64,000 bases of DNA from Piscinibacter sp. (GCA_016706565.1 JADJJI010000001.1:434001-498000), one strand, 5' to 3'. Numbered from the stretch's first letter, positions 18,046 through 27,324 are shown. The notes: generated from the letters alone by a model not told the origin. A program made the numbers and translations.

Positions 18046-20601
18046 CTATTCGGCGGCGCGGCGCAAGGTCTCGACGACCGGGCGCCGCAGCACCTCGCGC
18101 AGGCCCCACCAGCCGGCACCGAGCGCGAGCAATGCGCCGGCCACACCACCGGCCAGCGGCACCAGCGGCGACGGATTCCAGCTGAACTCGAAGGCCCAGC
18201 GCGCCAGCGCCCAGCCCACCGCCATCGCCGCCACCGACGCCAGCACGCCGGCCAGCGCGCCCACGCCGAGCAGCTCGGCGCGCTGCACCTGACCGAGCAG
18301 TTTTGCGCTCGCGCCCATCGCGCGCATGACCGCAAACTCGCGCGCCCTCGCCTCGCGCGTGGCCGTCACGGCGGCGAACAGCACCACCAGACCGGCGGCC
18401 AGCGTGAAGCCGAACAGGAATTCGACGGCGCGGATCACCTGGTCGAGCACCCTCTGCACCTGTGCGATCGACGCCGACACGTCGACGTTGGTGATGTTCG
18501 GAAAGTCGTGGCTGAGCGCATTGTCGAACGAGGCCCCCTTGTCGCGCCCCGGCGGCGCCTGGAACGCGGCGATGTAGGTGGCCGGCAGGTCGGCCATCGC
18601 GGCGGCAGGGAACAGCACGAAGAAGTTGACCCGCATCGAGCCCCAGTCGACCTTGCGCAGGCTGGTGATGCGGCCCTCGGCCGGCATGCCGGCGATGTCG
18701 AAGCGCAGCGTGTCGCCAAGCTTCACGCCCAAGGTCTTCGCCAGGCCCTCTTCGACGCTCAGCGCGTTCGGCTCGTCGGGTGTCCAGCGGCCGCCGACCA
18801 GTTCGTTGTGCGCGGGCAGGCGGGTGTCGTGGCTGAGGTTGAACTCGCGGTCGACCAGCCGCTTCGAGCGTTCTTCGGTCATGTCTTCCGGGCGCACGCC
18901 ACGGCCGTTGATCGCCACCAGCCGGCCGCGGATCATCGGGTACCAGTCGTAGCCCTTCACCCCGCTGTCTTTCAGGCGCTGCTGGAAAGCCTCGCCCTGC
19001 TCGGGCTGGATGTTGATGACGAAGCGGTTCGGCGCGTCCGGCGGCGTGGCCTGGCGCCAGCTGCTGATCAGGTCGGTGCGCAGCAGCACCAGCAGCACCA
19101 GCGCGAGCAGGCCGACACTCAGCGCCGACACCTGCAGCACCGCGAAGGCCGGCCGCGCGGCGATCTGCCGCGTGGCCAGCACCAGCCAGCGCGGGGCGTT
19201 CGACTCCGGCACGGCACGGCGCAGCAGCGCCACTGCCAGCCACGACAGCGCGGCGAACATCGCCACCGCCGCGGCAAAGCCGCCCACTGCGATCAGCCCG
19301 AGCTTGAGGTCGCTGGACACCGCCATCAGCAAGGCGACGAAACCTGCCGTGCCGGCCGCCAGCACCGCGATCGAGGCCGGCTTGAGCGCGCCGACGTCGC
19401 GCCGGATCACGCGCAGCGGCGGCACGCGCGCGAGCTGCAGCACCGGCGGCAGGCCGAAGCCGAGCAGCAGCGTCATGCCCACGCCCAGGCCGAACAGCGC
19501 CGGCCACAGGCTCGCCGCCGGCAACGCGCCGTCGACCAGCCCGGCGAGCAGCCACACGAAAACGTAGTGCACGCCGAAGCCCAGCGCCACGCCGGCCAGG
19601 CTGGCCACGAGGCCGACGCAGCCGAACTCGATCAGGTAGAGCATCGCGATGCGCCGCTGCGGCTGGCCGAGCACGCGCAGCATCGCGCAGTCGTCGAGGT
19701 GGCGGCTGGCGAAATCGCGCGCGGCGATGCCCACCGCCACCGCGGCCAGCAAGGCGGCGAGCAGCGCGACGAGGTTGAGGAACTTCTCGGCGCGATCCAG
19801 CGTCTGGCGCATCTCCGGGCGGCCGCTGGCCAGCGACTCGACGCGCAGCCCGCGCAGGTCCTTCGCCTTGATCTCCGCCTCGGCCCATTGCACGAAGGTG
19901 CGCACCGGCACGTCGTTGTTGCTGCGCGAGGCCACCGCGAGCCGGTAGGTCACGCGGCTGGCCGGCTGGATCAGCCCGGTGGCCGGCAAGTCGGCCTGGT
20001 TGAGCATCACGCGCGGCGCGAAGCCGAGGAAGCCGGCACCGCGATCGGGCTCGACGACGATGACCTGGGCGATGCGCAGGCTCGCGTCACCGAGCAGCAG
20101 CGCGTCGCCGACCTGCAGGCCCAGCGCCGGCAGCAGCGCCGCGTCGACCCACACGGTGCCGGGATCGGGCGCTCGCGCCACCTCGGTCTCGGCACCGCCC
20201 GGCGTGCTGGCCAGGCGCAGCTTGCCGCGCAGCGGGTAGCCCTCGGCCACCGCCTTGGCGGTGACCAGTCGCGTGGCACCGCCCTTGTCGTCGCCAGCGC
20301 GGCCCATGCTCGGGAAGGTGGTGGTCAGCGCCGTCGACAGGCCCAGTGCGGCGGCCTTGTCGGCGAAGGCCGCAGGCGCCGGCTGGTCGCTGGCGACGAT
20401 GGCATCGCCGCCAAGCATCTGGCGGGCATCGCGGGTCAGCCCGGCGTTGATCCGGTCGGCGAAGAAGCCCACCGCCGTCAGCGCCGCCACCGCCAGCATC
20501 ACCGCCGCCACCAGCAGGCGCAGTTCGCCGGCGCGGAAGTCGCGCGCCATCTGGCGCCAGGCGAGCGAGAACAAGGAGGCGGTGCCGGCTGTGGGTTGCA
20601 T
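18046..20601 (-). CDS. YbbP-like ABC transporter permease (FtsX superfamily)
   Basis: 851 residues. The N-terminus has FSLAWRQMARDFRAGELR then a membrane helix, a MacB-type periplasmic region, and around ten helices arranged as two FtsX blocks (near 250-380 and 700-830). This is the layout of YbbP/LolE-like 'predicted permease' proteins that pair with a YbbA ATPase. The ATPase gene is not adjacent in this window. Family members are linked to export of lipophilic molecules or lipoprotein handling; substrate unknown. The gene converges on receptor 4, 9 bases apart. Confidence 0.88.
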   Translation of the reverse strand: MQPTAGTASLFSLAWRQMARDFRAGELRLLVAAVMLAVAALTAVGFFADRINAGLTRDARQMLGGDAIVASDQPAPAAFADKAAALGLSTALTTTFPSMGRAGDDKGGATRLVTAKAVAEGYPLRGKLRLASTPGGAETEVARAPDPGTVWVDAALLPALGLQVGDALLLGDASLRIAQVIVVEPDRGAGFLGFAPRVMLNQADLPATGLIQPASRVTYRLAVASRSNNDVPVRTFVQWAEAEIKAKDLRGLRVESLASGRPEMRQTLDRAEKFLNLVALLAALLAAVAVGIAARDFASRHLDDCAMLRVLGQPQRRIAMLYLIEFGCVGLVASLAGVALGFGVHYVFVWLLAGLVDGALPAASLWPALFGLGVGMTLLLGFGLPPVLQLARVPPLRVIRRDVGALKPASIAVLAAGTAGFVALLMAVSSDLKLGLIAVGGFAAAVAMFAALSWLAVALLRRAVPESNAPRWLVLATRQIAARPAFAVLQVSALSVGLLALVLLVLLRTDLISSWRQATPPDAPNRFVINIQPEQGEAFQQRLKDSGVKGYDWYPMIRGRLVAINGRGVRPEDMTEERSKRLVDREFNLSHDTRLPAHNELVGGRWTPDEPNALSVEEGLAKTLGVKLGDTLRFDIAGMPAEGRITSLRKVDWGSMRVNFFVLFPAAAMADLPATYIAAFQAPPGRDKGASFDNALSHDFPNITNVDVSASIAQVQRVLDQVIRAVEFLFGFTLAAGLVVLFAAVTATREARAREFAVMRAMGASAKLLGQVQRAELLGVGALAGVLASVAAMAVGWALARWAFEFSWNPSPLVPLAGGVAGALLALGAGWWGLREVLRRPVVETLRRAAE

Positions 20602-20710
20602 GGTGAGCGGACTGTGCCATGACTCGCGTGCGCAACCCCAGCGTGAGGGAATGCGCGGTTCGGTCCCGTCGCGCCTTGGTGCGCCGCCGGCCCGCCTCTA
20701 CAGTCTGCCC

Positions 20711-21142
20711 ATGAGCGACCTGCAGTGCCTGCTGTACATGAGCACCGCCTCGCGGGAGATGGCGCCCGGCGAGATCGACGGCATGCTGCAGCGCGCCCGT
20801 GCCCGCAATGAATCCCTGGGCATCACCGGGGCGTTGCTGCACTACGGCGGGCGCTTCGTGCAGGTGCTCGAAGGGGAGTCCGGCGCTGTCGAGCAGTGTT
20901 TCGAGCGCATCAGCGCGGACAGCCGACACGGCGAAATCAGGCGCATCTTCAGCGGCCCGATGGCGGCGCCGAACTTCCCTGACTGGTCGATGCGCTATGT
21001 CGTCAATGCGGGCCCGCCCGATCGCGCCGTGGCCGCCTTCCTCGACGAACTGCAGAACCGCCCCTCGCCCGAGACGGTGCGCCAGGCCATCGCCCTGCTC
21101 GGCCGCCTGGCCGGCGGCAGCGCCGACTGGCAGTCGCGCTGA
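20711..21142 (+). CDS. BLUF-domain blue-light photoreceptor
   Basis: 143 residues, essentially a lone BLUF domain. The flavin-site residues are present: Y9 (CLLYMSTAS), N33 (ARARNESLGITGALL) and Q51 (GRFVQVLEGE), with FPDWSMRYV near residue 90 supplying the usual Trp/Met segment. Short BLUF proteins signal by protein-protein contact rather than enzymatic output. No partner gene is obvious; it is divergent from the YbbP gene, upstream of a dioxygenase, and near the che cluster and the c-di-GMP enzyme. Confidence 0.92.
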   Translation: MSDLQCLLYMSTASREMAPGEIDGMLQRARARNESLGITGALLHYGGRFVQVLEGESGAVEQCFERISADSRHGEIRRIFSGPMAAPNFPDWSMRYVVNAGPPDRAVAAFLDELQNRPSPETVRQAIALLGRLAGGSADWQSR

Positions 21143-21199
21143 ACGCTGCATGCAATTCGCCTGAGCCCCGGCGGCTTCGGCACGGCGTCCAATGAGCCG

Positions 21200-22063
21200 A
21201 TGGACACCTCAAGCCTCCCCTCGATCTTCGTCTCGCACGGCTCGCCGATGACGGCACTCGAGCCGGGCGCCGCCGGCACCTTCATGCAGTCGCTCGGCCG
21301 GCGCATCGATGCGCAGTTTGGCCGCCCGAAGGCCATCCTGGCGATCTCGGCGCACACCGCCGCGCGCGCCCCGGTGCTGCTGGCCGGCGCGCGCCACGAA
21401 GCGGTGTACGACTTCGGCGGCTTCGACCCGAAGCTCTACACGCTGCGCTACGACGCGCCCGGCGCGCCCGACCTGGCGCGGCGCGTCACTGCGCTGATGA
21501 GCGCGGCTGGCCTGCCGGTGCACGTCAGCCCCGAGGGCGGGCTCGACCACGGCAACTGGACGCCGCTGCGCTACATGTACCCCGATGCCGACCTGCCGAT
21601 CCTGCCGCTGGCCTTCGTGCCCAGCCAGAGCCCGGCGCAGCAGTTCGCGCTCGGCCAGGCGCTGGCGCCGCTGGCCGACGAAGCCGTGCTGGTCCTGGCC
21701 AGCGGCAGCATCACGCACAACCTGCGGCGTGTCTTCGAGCAAGGCCTGCGCGGGCCGGTGGACCGGCCGGAGATCGCGGAAAGCGCGGCCTTCCGCCATT
21801 GGCTGCTGGAGCGCAGCGGTGCACGCGACTGGGAAGCGCTGTTCGACTACCGGGCGCGGGCACCGTACGCGGCCGACATGCACCCGACCGACGAGCACCT
21901 GCTGCCCTGGTACGTCGCCGCCGGCGCAGGCGGTCGCGAGAACGCGCCGCTGCGCCTGCACGACAGCGTGACCTACGGATCGCTGGGCATGGACGCCTAC
22001 GCCTTCGGCGCGCAGGCGGCGCGGCTGCTGGCGCACGAGCCGGAGCGCGCCGCGCTCACCTGA
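21200..22063 (+). CDS. DODA-type (LigB family) extradiol ring-cleavage dioxygenase
   Basis: 287 residues, cytoplasmic. Class III extradiol features are IFVSHGSPMTALE (N-terminal His), AISAHTAARAPVLL, and GGLDHGNWTPLRYMYPDAD (metal and catalytic His) around residues 112-130, then ASGSITHNLRRVF. This is the 4,5-DOPA dioxygenase/YgiD-type clade, zinc or iron dependent. The physiological substrate in bacteria is uncertain. Its last 8 bases overlap the convergent oligopeptide-type binding-protein gene. Confidence 0.88.
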   Translation: MDTSSLPSIFVSHGSPMTALEPGAAGTFMQSLGRRIDAQFGRPKAILAISAHTAARAPVLLAGARHEAVYDFGGFDPKLYTLRYDAPGAPDLARRVTALMSAAGLPVHVSPEGGLDHGNWTPLRYMYPDADLPILPLAFVPSQSPAQQFALGQALAPLADEAVLVLASGSITHNLRRVFEQGLRGPVDRPEIAESAAFRHWLLERSGARDWEALFDYRARAPYAADMHPTDEHLLPWYVAAGAGGRENAPLRLHDSVTYGSLGMDAYAFGAQAARLLAHEPERAALT

Positions 22064-23627
22064 CCCTCACCCAGCGCAGCTCGGCGACGTCGTTCGACCA
22101 CTGCACCAGCTCGACGTCCGGGCGCATCGCCCAGGTGTGCTGGCGGCGGTACAAGGGGATGATCGCGACGTCGTCGCGGATCAGTCTGAGCACCTCGCCG
22201 ACCAGGGTGCGCCGGCGCGCCAGGTCGGGCTCGACGCGCACCGCGTCGATCAGCGCATCGTATTTCGGGTTGGCATAACGCCCGCCGTTGAAGGCGCCGG
22301 AGAACATGCCGTCGTTCGTTCGCAGCAGCGTGTTGAGCACGAACCAGGCATCGGTGCCCGGTGCCCAGCCGAACTCCATGAAGCTGCTGATCGCCTGCGT
22401 GACCTTCGGAAAGAAGGTCGCCGCCGGTGCGGGCTGGAAGTTCACCTTGATGCCCACCCGCTCGAGCATGGCCGCGATGGCCTGGCAGGCGGCGGCGCGC
22501 GAGGCCACGCTCAGGCAGTCGAGCGTGACCCGAAAGCCGGCGCCAAAACCCGCCTCCTTCAGCAGCGCCCGCGCGGCGGCGGGGTCGTAGGGCGGGCGCG
22601 CATCGAGCGCGGCCACGTGGCCCTCGACCAGCGGCGACACCGCCGAGCCGGTGCTCACGCCCTGGCCGCGCAGCACCTGGCGCACGATCAGGTCGGTGTC
22701 GATGGCCTGCCAGACGGCCAGGCGCACGCGGCGGTCCTTGAAAGGGTTGCGGCCGCTGACACCGGAGTCCGGCAGCTCGGCGCGGTGCTGGTCGAGCGCG
22801 AGGTACTGCGTGCCGATGTCGGCCGTGCTCACCAGCTTGATCGACGGGTCGGCCTTCAGGCGCGGCAGGTCCTGCAGCGGCGGGTCGAGCACCAGGTCAA
22901 CCTGCTTCGAGGCCAGGGCGGCCAGCCGCGTGGCGTCGGACTGGATGACGACGAACACCGCCTCGTCGAGGTTGCCGCCGCCGAAGGGCGTGCCGCGGCC
23001 CCACCAGCGCGGGTTGGCCTTCAGCACGGTGCGCGCATCGGCTTCGTAGCGCTCGAGCATGAAGGGCCCGGTGCCGTTGGCATGACGCACGGCGAAGGTC
23101 TCCTGCCGCGCGTTGTAGTCCTGCGGCTGGGTGACCTTGTTCTTCTCCGACCAGGCCTTGCTCATCATGGCGACGAGCCAGAGTTTCTCGGGCAGCACCG
23201 CGTCGGTCTCGGCGGTGCGGATCTCGATGCTTCCGGCGTCGAGCTTCTTCACGCCGGCGATGCCGCGCAACTGGTTGGCGCGCTGAGAGGTGCGCGACAT
23301 CGCGCGCTCGATCGAGAACACCGCATCGTCGGCGGTGAACGGCGTGCCATCGTGGAAGCTCACGCCGGCGCGCAGCCTGAAGCGCCAGGCCAGCGGCGCC
23401 GTGCGCTCCCACGACTCGGCCAGCGAGGGCTCGAGCTTGAAGTCGCGGCTGCGGTTGACCAGGCCTTCGTAGATCTGCGTGACCACGCGCGACTGGTACT
23501 GCAGCGACAGCGCGTGCGGGTCCATCGACTGCGGGTCGTTGGCGCTGGCGATGCGCAGCGTGCGCGCGTCGGCACCGGCGCACAACGCGGCGATCAGCAG
23601 CCCCCCAGCCAGAACGGATCGCAGCAT
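22056..23627 (-). CDS. Family 5 (DppA/OppA-type) extracellular solute-binding protein
   Basis: 523 residues. ATG 23627 has an AAGGGG ribosome site 8 bases upstream; an alternative ATG at 23657 overlaps the upstream stop as ATGA but lacks a good site. A Sec signal peptide (MLRSVLAGGLLIAALCAGADA) is followed by the SBP_bac_5 fold: ANDPQSMDPHALS, VTQIYEGLV, WRFRLRAGVSFHDGTPFTADD and SFMEFGWAPGTDAWF. Such proteins deliver peptides, nickel or other solutes to an ABC importer, but no dpp-type permease or ATPase is nearby. It sits directly behind a BMP-family binding protein in the same operon. Confidence 0.88.
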   Translation of the reverse strand: MLRSVLAGGLLIAALCAGADARTLRIASANDPQSMDPHALSLQYQSRVVTQIYEGLVNRSRDFKLEPSLAESWERTAPLAWRFRLRAGVSFHDGTPFTADDAVFSIERAMSRTSQRANQLRGIAGVKKLDAGSIEIRTAETDAVLPEKLWLVAMMSKAWSEKNKVTQPQDYNARQETFAVRHANGTGPFMLERYEADARTVLKANPRWWGRGTPFGGGNLDEAVFVVIQSDATRLAALASKQVDLVLDPPLQDLPRLKADPSIKLVSTADIGTQYLALDQHRAELPDSGVSGRNPFKDRRVRLAVWQAIDTDLIVRQVLRGQGVSTGSAVSPLVEGHVAALDARPPYDPAAARALLKEAGFGAGFRVTLDCLSVASRAAACQAIAAMLERVGIKVNFQPAPAATFFPKVTQAISSFMEFGWAPGTDAWFVLNTLLRTNDGMFSGAFNGGRYANPKYDALIDAVRVEPDLARRRTLVGEVLRLIRDDVAIIPLYRRQHTWAMRPDVELVQWSNDVAELRWVRVR

Positions 23628-23653
23628 GGCCCGGCCCCTTGGATACGATGGGC

Positions 23654-24742
23654 TCATTGTCCCGGCAAGCTGCCGACGACGCCAGCGGCCAGCCAGTTCA
23701 TGGTGGCAATGGCCGCATCGTCGAGCGTGCCGCGCGCGAGGCGCTCGGTGCCGGTGTTGTCGACGAGCCGGCCTGAGAAGGGCCTGAGCTTGCCCGCAAC
23801 CACGGCCTGGCGCCGGGCCTCGAGCTGCGCGCGCAGCTCCTTCGGCAGCGAGGTGTCGACGGCGCTGAGCTGCACCAGCCCTTCCTTCATGCCCGCCCAC
23901 ACCGGCTGAGCCTTCCAGCGGCCATCGAGCACCGACTGCGCCACGCGGGTGTAGTGGCCGCCCCAATGGTGGGTGACGGCCGCCAGCTGCGCGTCGGGCG
24001 CGAAGGCCTTCATGTCGCTCTGGTAGGCGATCACGCGCACGCCCTTGTCCTTGAAGGCGGCCTGCGCGGCCTGCGGCACGGCGGGCGAGCCGCTGTGGTT
24101 GGTCAGCACGTCGGCGCCCTGGTTGATCAGCGTCTGCGCGGCCTCGCGCTCCCGCGCGGGGTCGAACCAGGCGTTCAGCCACAGCACGCGCAGCTGCGCC
24201 TTCGGGTTGGCCTCGCGCATGCCGATCGCGAAGGCGTTGATGCCCTGCACCACCTCGGGCACGGGAAAGCCGGCGACGTAGCCGGCGATGCCACTCTTGC
24301 TGGTCTTGCCGGCCAGCCAGCCGGCCAGGTAGCGCGCCTCGTAGTAGCGCGCGTTGTAGGTGTTCAGGTTGGCTGCCGTCTTGTAGCCGCCGGCATGCTC
24401 GAACTTCACGTTGGGGAACTCGGCCGCCACGCGAAGCGCCGGCTCGAGGTAGCCGAAGCTGGTGGCGAAGATCAGCTGGTGGCCTTGGGCGGCGAGGTCG
24501 CGCATGACACGTTCGGAGTCGGCGCCTTCGGCCACCGCCTCGACCACGGTGGTCTTGACGCGCGCGCCGAGCGCACGCTCCATCTCGCGCCGGCCCAGGT
24601 CGTGCTGGTAGCTCCAGCCGGCCTCGCCGACGGGGCTGACGTAGACGAATCCCACCTTGAGTGGTGGCGTCTGGGCGGGTGTGTGGAAGGGACTCAGCAA
24701 CGCAGCGGCGAGCGCGGCCGCGCGGGCGAGGTTTTTGTGCAT
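23654..24742 (-). CDS. BMP-family ABC transporter binding protein 1
   Basis: 362 residues with signal peptide (cleavage near TPAQ) and an AGAGGA ribosome site. The BMP/PnrA fold is seen in KVGFVYVSPVGEAGWSYQHD, IFATSFGYLEPALRVAAEF, GGYKTAANLNTYNARYYEA and GIAGYVAGFPVPEV. BMP proteins bind purine nucleosides or related bases for ABC import. It is a paralogue of the protein at 27325-28491, with which it shares the whole architecture, but it lacks a lipobox. It starts an operon with the family 5 binding protein. Confidence 0.9.
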   Translation of the reverse strand: MHKNLARAAALAAALLSPFHTPAQTPPLKVGFVYVSPVGEAGWSYQHDLGRREMERALGARVKTTVVEAVAEGADSERVMRDLAAQGHQLIFATSFGYLEPALRVAAEFPNVKFEHAGGYKTAANLNTYNARYYEARYLAGWLAGKTSKSGIAGYVAGFPVPEVVQGINAFAIGMREANPKAQLRVLWLNAWFDPAREREAAQTLINQGADVLTNHSGSPAVPQAAQAAFKDKGVRVIAYQSDMKAFAPDAQLAAVTHHWGGHYTRVAQSVLDGRWKAQPVWAGMKEGLVQLSAVDTSLPKELRAQLEARRQAVVAGKLRPFSGRLVDNTGTERLARGTLDDAAIATMNWLAAGVVGSLPGQ

Positions 24743-24768
24743 GGTGTTCCTCTACATGGCTCCGGATG

Positions 24769-24802
24769 AAAAGCACAAAGCGGCAGGGAGCACTGCCGCT
24801 TT
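24769..24802 (-). other. Hairpin with U-rich tail in the leader of BMP binding protein 1
   Basis: AAAGCGGCAG (24777-24786) and CTGCCGCTTT (24793-24802) form a perfect 10-bp stem with a 6-base loop. On the minus strand it is followed by GTGCTTTT. It lies 35-60 bases upstream of the BMP gene start, so it could be a leader attenuator or the end of a short transcript. The tail is weak for a terminator. Confidence 0.4.
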
Positions 24803-24861
24803 GCGGATGTCATTGTCGCAGCACCGCCGATCCGGTACCCGCGAAGTGCTTGGGTCTATTT

Positions 24862-24880
24862 GCGAATCATTCTCATTTGC
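24862..24880 (+). promoter_or_regulatory. Fur-box-like operator
   Basis: GCGAATCATTCTCATTTGC. Read on the other strand it matches the 19-bp Fur consensus GATAATGATAATCATTATC at 13 positions, including the AATGA-AAT core. It lies 38 bases before the GTG start of the small gene downstream, where a Fur repressor would block its promoter. Iron control is inference from the motif. Confidence 0.6.
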
Positions 24881-24918
24881 GACAGAATGACCGCCATGTT
24901 CCGTGCAGGAGAAATCCC

Positions 24919-25224
24919 GTGCCACCGCGCGACCGCCCGATGATCGAAGAACACGAACTGCCCAGCCTCGAAGCCGTGCTGGCCGGCACGCTGGCTCTGA
25001 TGACAGGCTACAGCCAGGCCTTGCAGGCCGATCTGCATCCGCAGCAGCGGCTGCTGATGGGCGCGAAGATCGGCAGCAACCTCGATCTGCTGGCCGGCCA
25101 TGTGGGCCTGAGCGAGGCCTTCCAGCGCATCGTGCGCGGCCTGTGCGCACGCTGGCAGCAGATGGGCGCCTGCACGGCGCAGGCCGAGCCGCTGTGTTGC
25201 CCGGCCTCGGCCCGGCTTCACTGA
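24919..25224 (+). CDS. Small hypothetical protein behind a Fur-like box
   Basis: 101 residues. GTG 24919 is chosen because AGGAG at 24907-24911 sits 7 bases upstream; an in-frame ATG at 24940 would give 94 residues. No signal peptide or membrane helix. The body is helical: [39 protein letters not shown] and [10 protein letters not shown]; the C-terminal end has three Cys in [15 protein letters not shown] recall similar small iron-responsive proteins in Burkholderiales without assigned function. It runs opposite to its neighbours and converges on the adenine deaminase gene, overlapping it by 7 bases. Confidence 0.65.
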   Translation: MPPRDRPMIEEHELPSLEAVLAGTLALMTGYSQALQADLHPQQRLLMGAKIGSNLDLLAGHVGLSEAFQRIVRGLCARWQQMGACTAQAEPLCCPASARLH

Positions 25225-26270
25225 GTCGCGGCCGCCTCCTCGAAGGCCAGGTCGAGCTGGTTGATCCAGTGCGACTTGGCGCCGGCATCCGCGAAGCTGG
25301 CCTCGAAGCTGTTGCGCGCCAGCGTGTAGGCCTCGCGTGCACCGAGCTGTGACAACGAGGCGAAGGTCTCGAGAAAGTTCTGGTTCATGTAGCCGCCGAA
25401 GTAGGCCGGGTCGTCGGAGTTGATCGTGGCCTTCAGCCCGGCAGCCAGCAGCGCGGGCAGGTTGTGCTCGGCCATGGTCTTGAACACACACAGCTTCACG
25501 TTGGACAACGGGCACACCGTCAGCGCCATGCCTTCGCGGGCGAGGCGCTGCACCAGCGCCGGGTCTTCCATGCAACGCACGCCGTGGTCGATGCGCTCGA
25601 CATGCAGCACGTCGAGCGCGCTGTGGATGTAGGCCGGCGGCCCCTCCTCGCCGGCATGTGCCACCAGGTGCAGCCCGGCCTCGCGCGCCCGGGCGAACAC
25701 GCGGGCGAACTTCTCCGGCGGGTGGCCGCGCTCGCTGCTGTCCAGGCCGACGCCGATGAAGTGGTGCCGGTAGGGCAGCGCCTCTTCCAGCGTGGCCATC
25801 GCCTCGTCTTCGCTGAGGTGGCGCAGGAAGCACAGGATCAGCTTCGCGCTGATGCGCATCTCCTGGTGGGCGCGGTGGCAGGCGTGGTCCAGGCCCTTGA
25901 TCACCGTCTCGAAGGGCACGCCGCGCGCGGTGTGCGTCTGCGGGTCGAAGAAGATCTCGGTGTGCACAACGTTGTCGGCCGCCGCGCGCTCGAGGTAGGC
26001 CCAGGCCATGTCGAAGAAGTCCTGCTCCTTCAGCAGCACGCTGGCGCCGGCGTAGTAGATGTCGAGGAAGCTCTGCAGGTCGCTGAAGGCGTAGGCGGCG
26101 CGCAGGGCCTCCACGCTCGCGTAGGGCAACGTCACGCCGTTGCGCTGCGCGAGCTTGAAGATCAGCTCCGGTTCGAGCGAACCTTCGATGTGGATGTGCA
26201 GCTCGGCCTTGGGCATGGCGCGCAGCAGGCCCGGCAGCCGCCAGCGCGGGATGGCATCGAAATCGATCAT
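25218..26270 (-). CDS. Adenine deaminase (adenosine deaminase superfamily)
   Basis: 350 residues, cytoplasmic, zinc-dependent. Metal and catalytic motifs are [14 protein letters not shown] near residue 22, [14 protein letters not shown] (His, catalytic Glu), [10 protein letters not shown] and [16 protein letters not shown]. The last motif, with [13 protein letters not shown] and [13 protein letters not shown], is the pattern of the adenine deaminase (Aah1/bacterial Ade) branch rather than true adenosine deaminase. It would convert adenine to hypoxanthine, feeding Xdh. It follows the Rieske gene by 11 bases and ends the minus-strand purine operon. The adenosine alternative cannot be excluded by sequence alone. 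Confidence 0.85.
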   Translation of the reverse strand: MIDFDAIPRWRLPGLLRAMPKAELHIHIEGSLEPELIFKLAQRNGVTLPYASVEALRAAYAFSDLQSFLDIYYAGASVLLKEQDFFDMAWAYLERAAADNVVHTEIFFDPQTHTARGVPFETVIKGLDHACHRAHQEMRISAKLILCFLRHLSEDEAMATLEEALPYRHHFIGVGLDSSERGHPPEKFARVFARAREAGLHLVAHAGEEGPPAYIHSALDVLHVERIDHGVRCMEDPALVQRLAREGMALTVCPLSNVKLCVFKTMAEHNLPALLAAGLKATINSDDPAYFGGYMNQNFLETFASLSQLGAREAYTLARNSFEASFADAGAKSHWINQLDLAFEEAAATQ

Positions 26271-26281
26271 GGCGGGGCTCC

Positions 26282-27241
26282 TCAGCAGACTCCGAAGGTG
26301 ATGCCGCTTTCCAGCAGGAAGCGGCGGTAGGCGGCCGAGCTGCGGTCGGCGGCGCAGTGCACTTCGCCGCCGGAGACCGGCAGCAGGCGCGGCACCTGCG
26401 ACTCCAGCACCGGCTGGTCCTGCGTGAAGATGGTGTGCTGGAAGGCGCTCAGCTCCGCGTCGCTGGAGTCGTGGTCGGTGACGGCCATGCGGAACCAGAC
26501 GCGGCTCTTCTCGGGCTCGACCGGGCAGGCGAACAGCGCGATCTCGTCGCGGTAGCCGTCTTGCCGCTGCGGCAGCTTGGTCAGCACCGCGGTGTAGGGC
26601 GCCATCACCTCGTAGCGGTAGTCGACCCAGCTGCCCTCGGTGGACAGGCGGTTGCTCTGCGGCTGCCAGGCGCGGCAGCCGGTCGCCACGAAGCCGGTGG
26701 CCGTGCTCTGCACACGATAGTCGTCGAGTGCGACGTGACCGCGGTCGCCGAGCCAGCCTTCGTGCACGAAGCCGAAGTGCGCCAGATCGAGGAAGTTCTC
26801 GACGATGCGCGGCGCGCTCGTGGCCACGTCGTAGGGGCCGACGTTGAGCTTGCGCAGCTTCGCATCGGCTTCGCCGTCGAAGCGAGGCAGGTTCAGCGCG
26901 CCCTCGAGCTGCAGCCAGAGCAGCCCGTGCGCCTGCACGACGCGCAAGGGGCTCAGCGCATGCGAATCCGACGGCGTGAACGACGGCAGCGCGGGGATCT
27001 GCGTGCAGCGGCCCGCGCCGTCGAAGCGCCAGCCGTGGTACGGGCACTCGATCTGGCCTTCGCACACGCGGCCGAGCGACAGCTTCGTGCCGCGATGCGG
27101 GCAGCGGTCTCGCGCGGCACAGGGCGTGCCGTTTGCATCGCGCCAAAGCACGTAGTCCTCGCCGAGCAGGCGCACGGCCCGTGGCTCGTCACCCAGCGCC
27201 TGGGCGTCGAGCACGGGGTGCGCAAAGCGCGCTTCGTTCAT
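26282..27241 (-). CDS. Rieske [2Fe-2S] oxygenase, possibly purine-active
   Basis: 319 residues. The Rieske site is C-P-H-R-G-T with [12 protein letters not shown] 15 residues later, around residues 46-72. The mononuclear iron site follows in [15 protein letters not shown] near 150-164 (D-x-x-H-x-x-x-x-H pattern). This is the oxygenase of a ring-hydroxylating or N-/O-demethylating system; its reductase is not encoded nearby. It is wedged between adenine deaminase and a BMP binding protein. HpxD, a Rieske protein that oxidises hypoxanthine in Klebsiella, is a family precedent in purine catabolism, so a purine substrate is a reasonable inference. Confidence 0.8.
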   Translation of the reverse strand: MNEARFAHPVLDAQALGDEPRAVRLLGEDYVLWRDANGTPCAARDRCPHRGTKLSLGRVCEGQIECPYHGWRFDGAGRCTQIPALPSFTPSDSHALSPLRVVQAHGLLWLQLEGALNLPRFDGEADAKLRKLNVGPYDVATSAPRIVENFLDLAHFGFVHEGWLGDRGHVALDDYRVQSTATGFVATGCRAWQPQSNRLSTEGSWVDYRYEVMAPYTAVLTKLPQRQDGYRDEIALFACPVEPEKSRVWFRMAVTDHDSSDAELSAFQHTIFTQDQPVLESQVPRLLPVSGGEVHCAADRSSAAYRRFLLESGITFGVC

Positions 27242-27260
27242 GTTCCGGGTCCTGGCAAGT

Positions 27261-27298
27261 AAAAAGGCCGCCGGGTGCTTGTCACACCGTGGCGGCCT
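27261..27298 (-). terminator. Rho-independent terminator after BMP binding protein 2
   Basis: On the minus strand an 8-bp G+C-rich stem (AGGCCGCC/GGCGGCCT, 27265-27272 with 27291-27298) and 18-base loop are followed by a T run (complement of AAAAA at 27261-27265). It sits between the stop of the BMP gene at 27325 and the start of the Rieske gene at 27241, so the last two purine genes may need their own promoter or read-through. Confidence 0.7.
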
Positions 27299-27324
27299 GT
27301 TGGCATGGAAAGCTCAGCCGGCGA

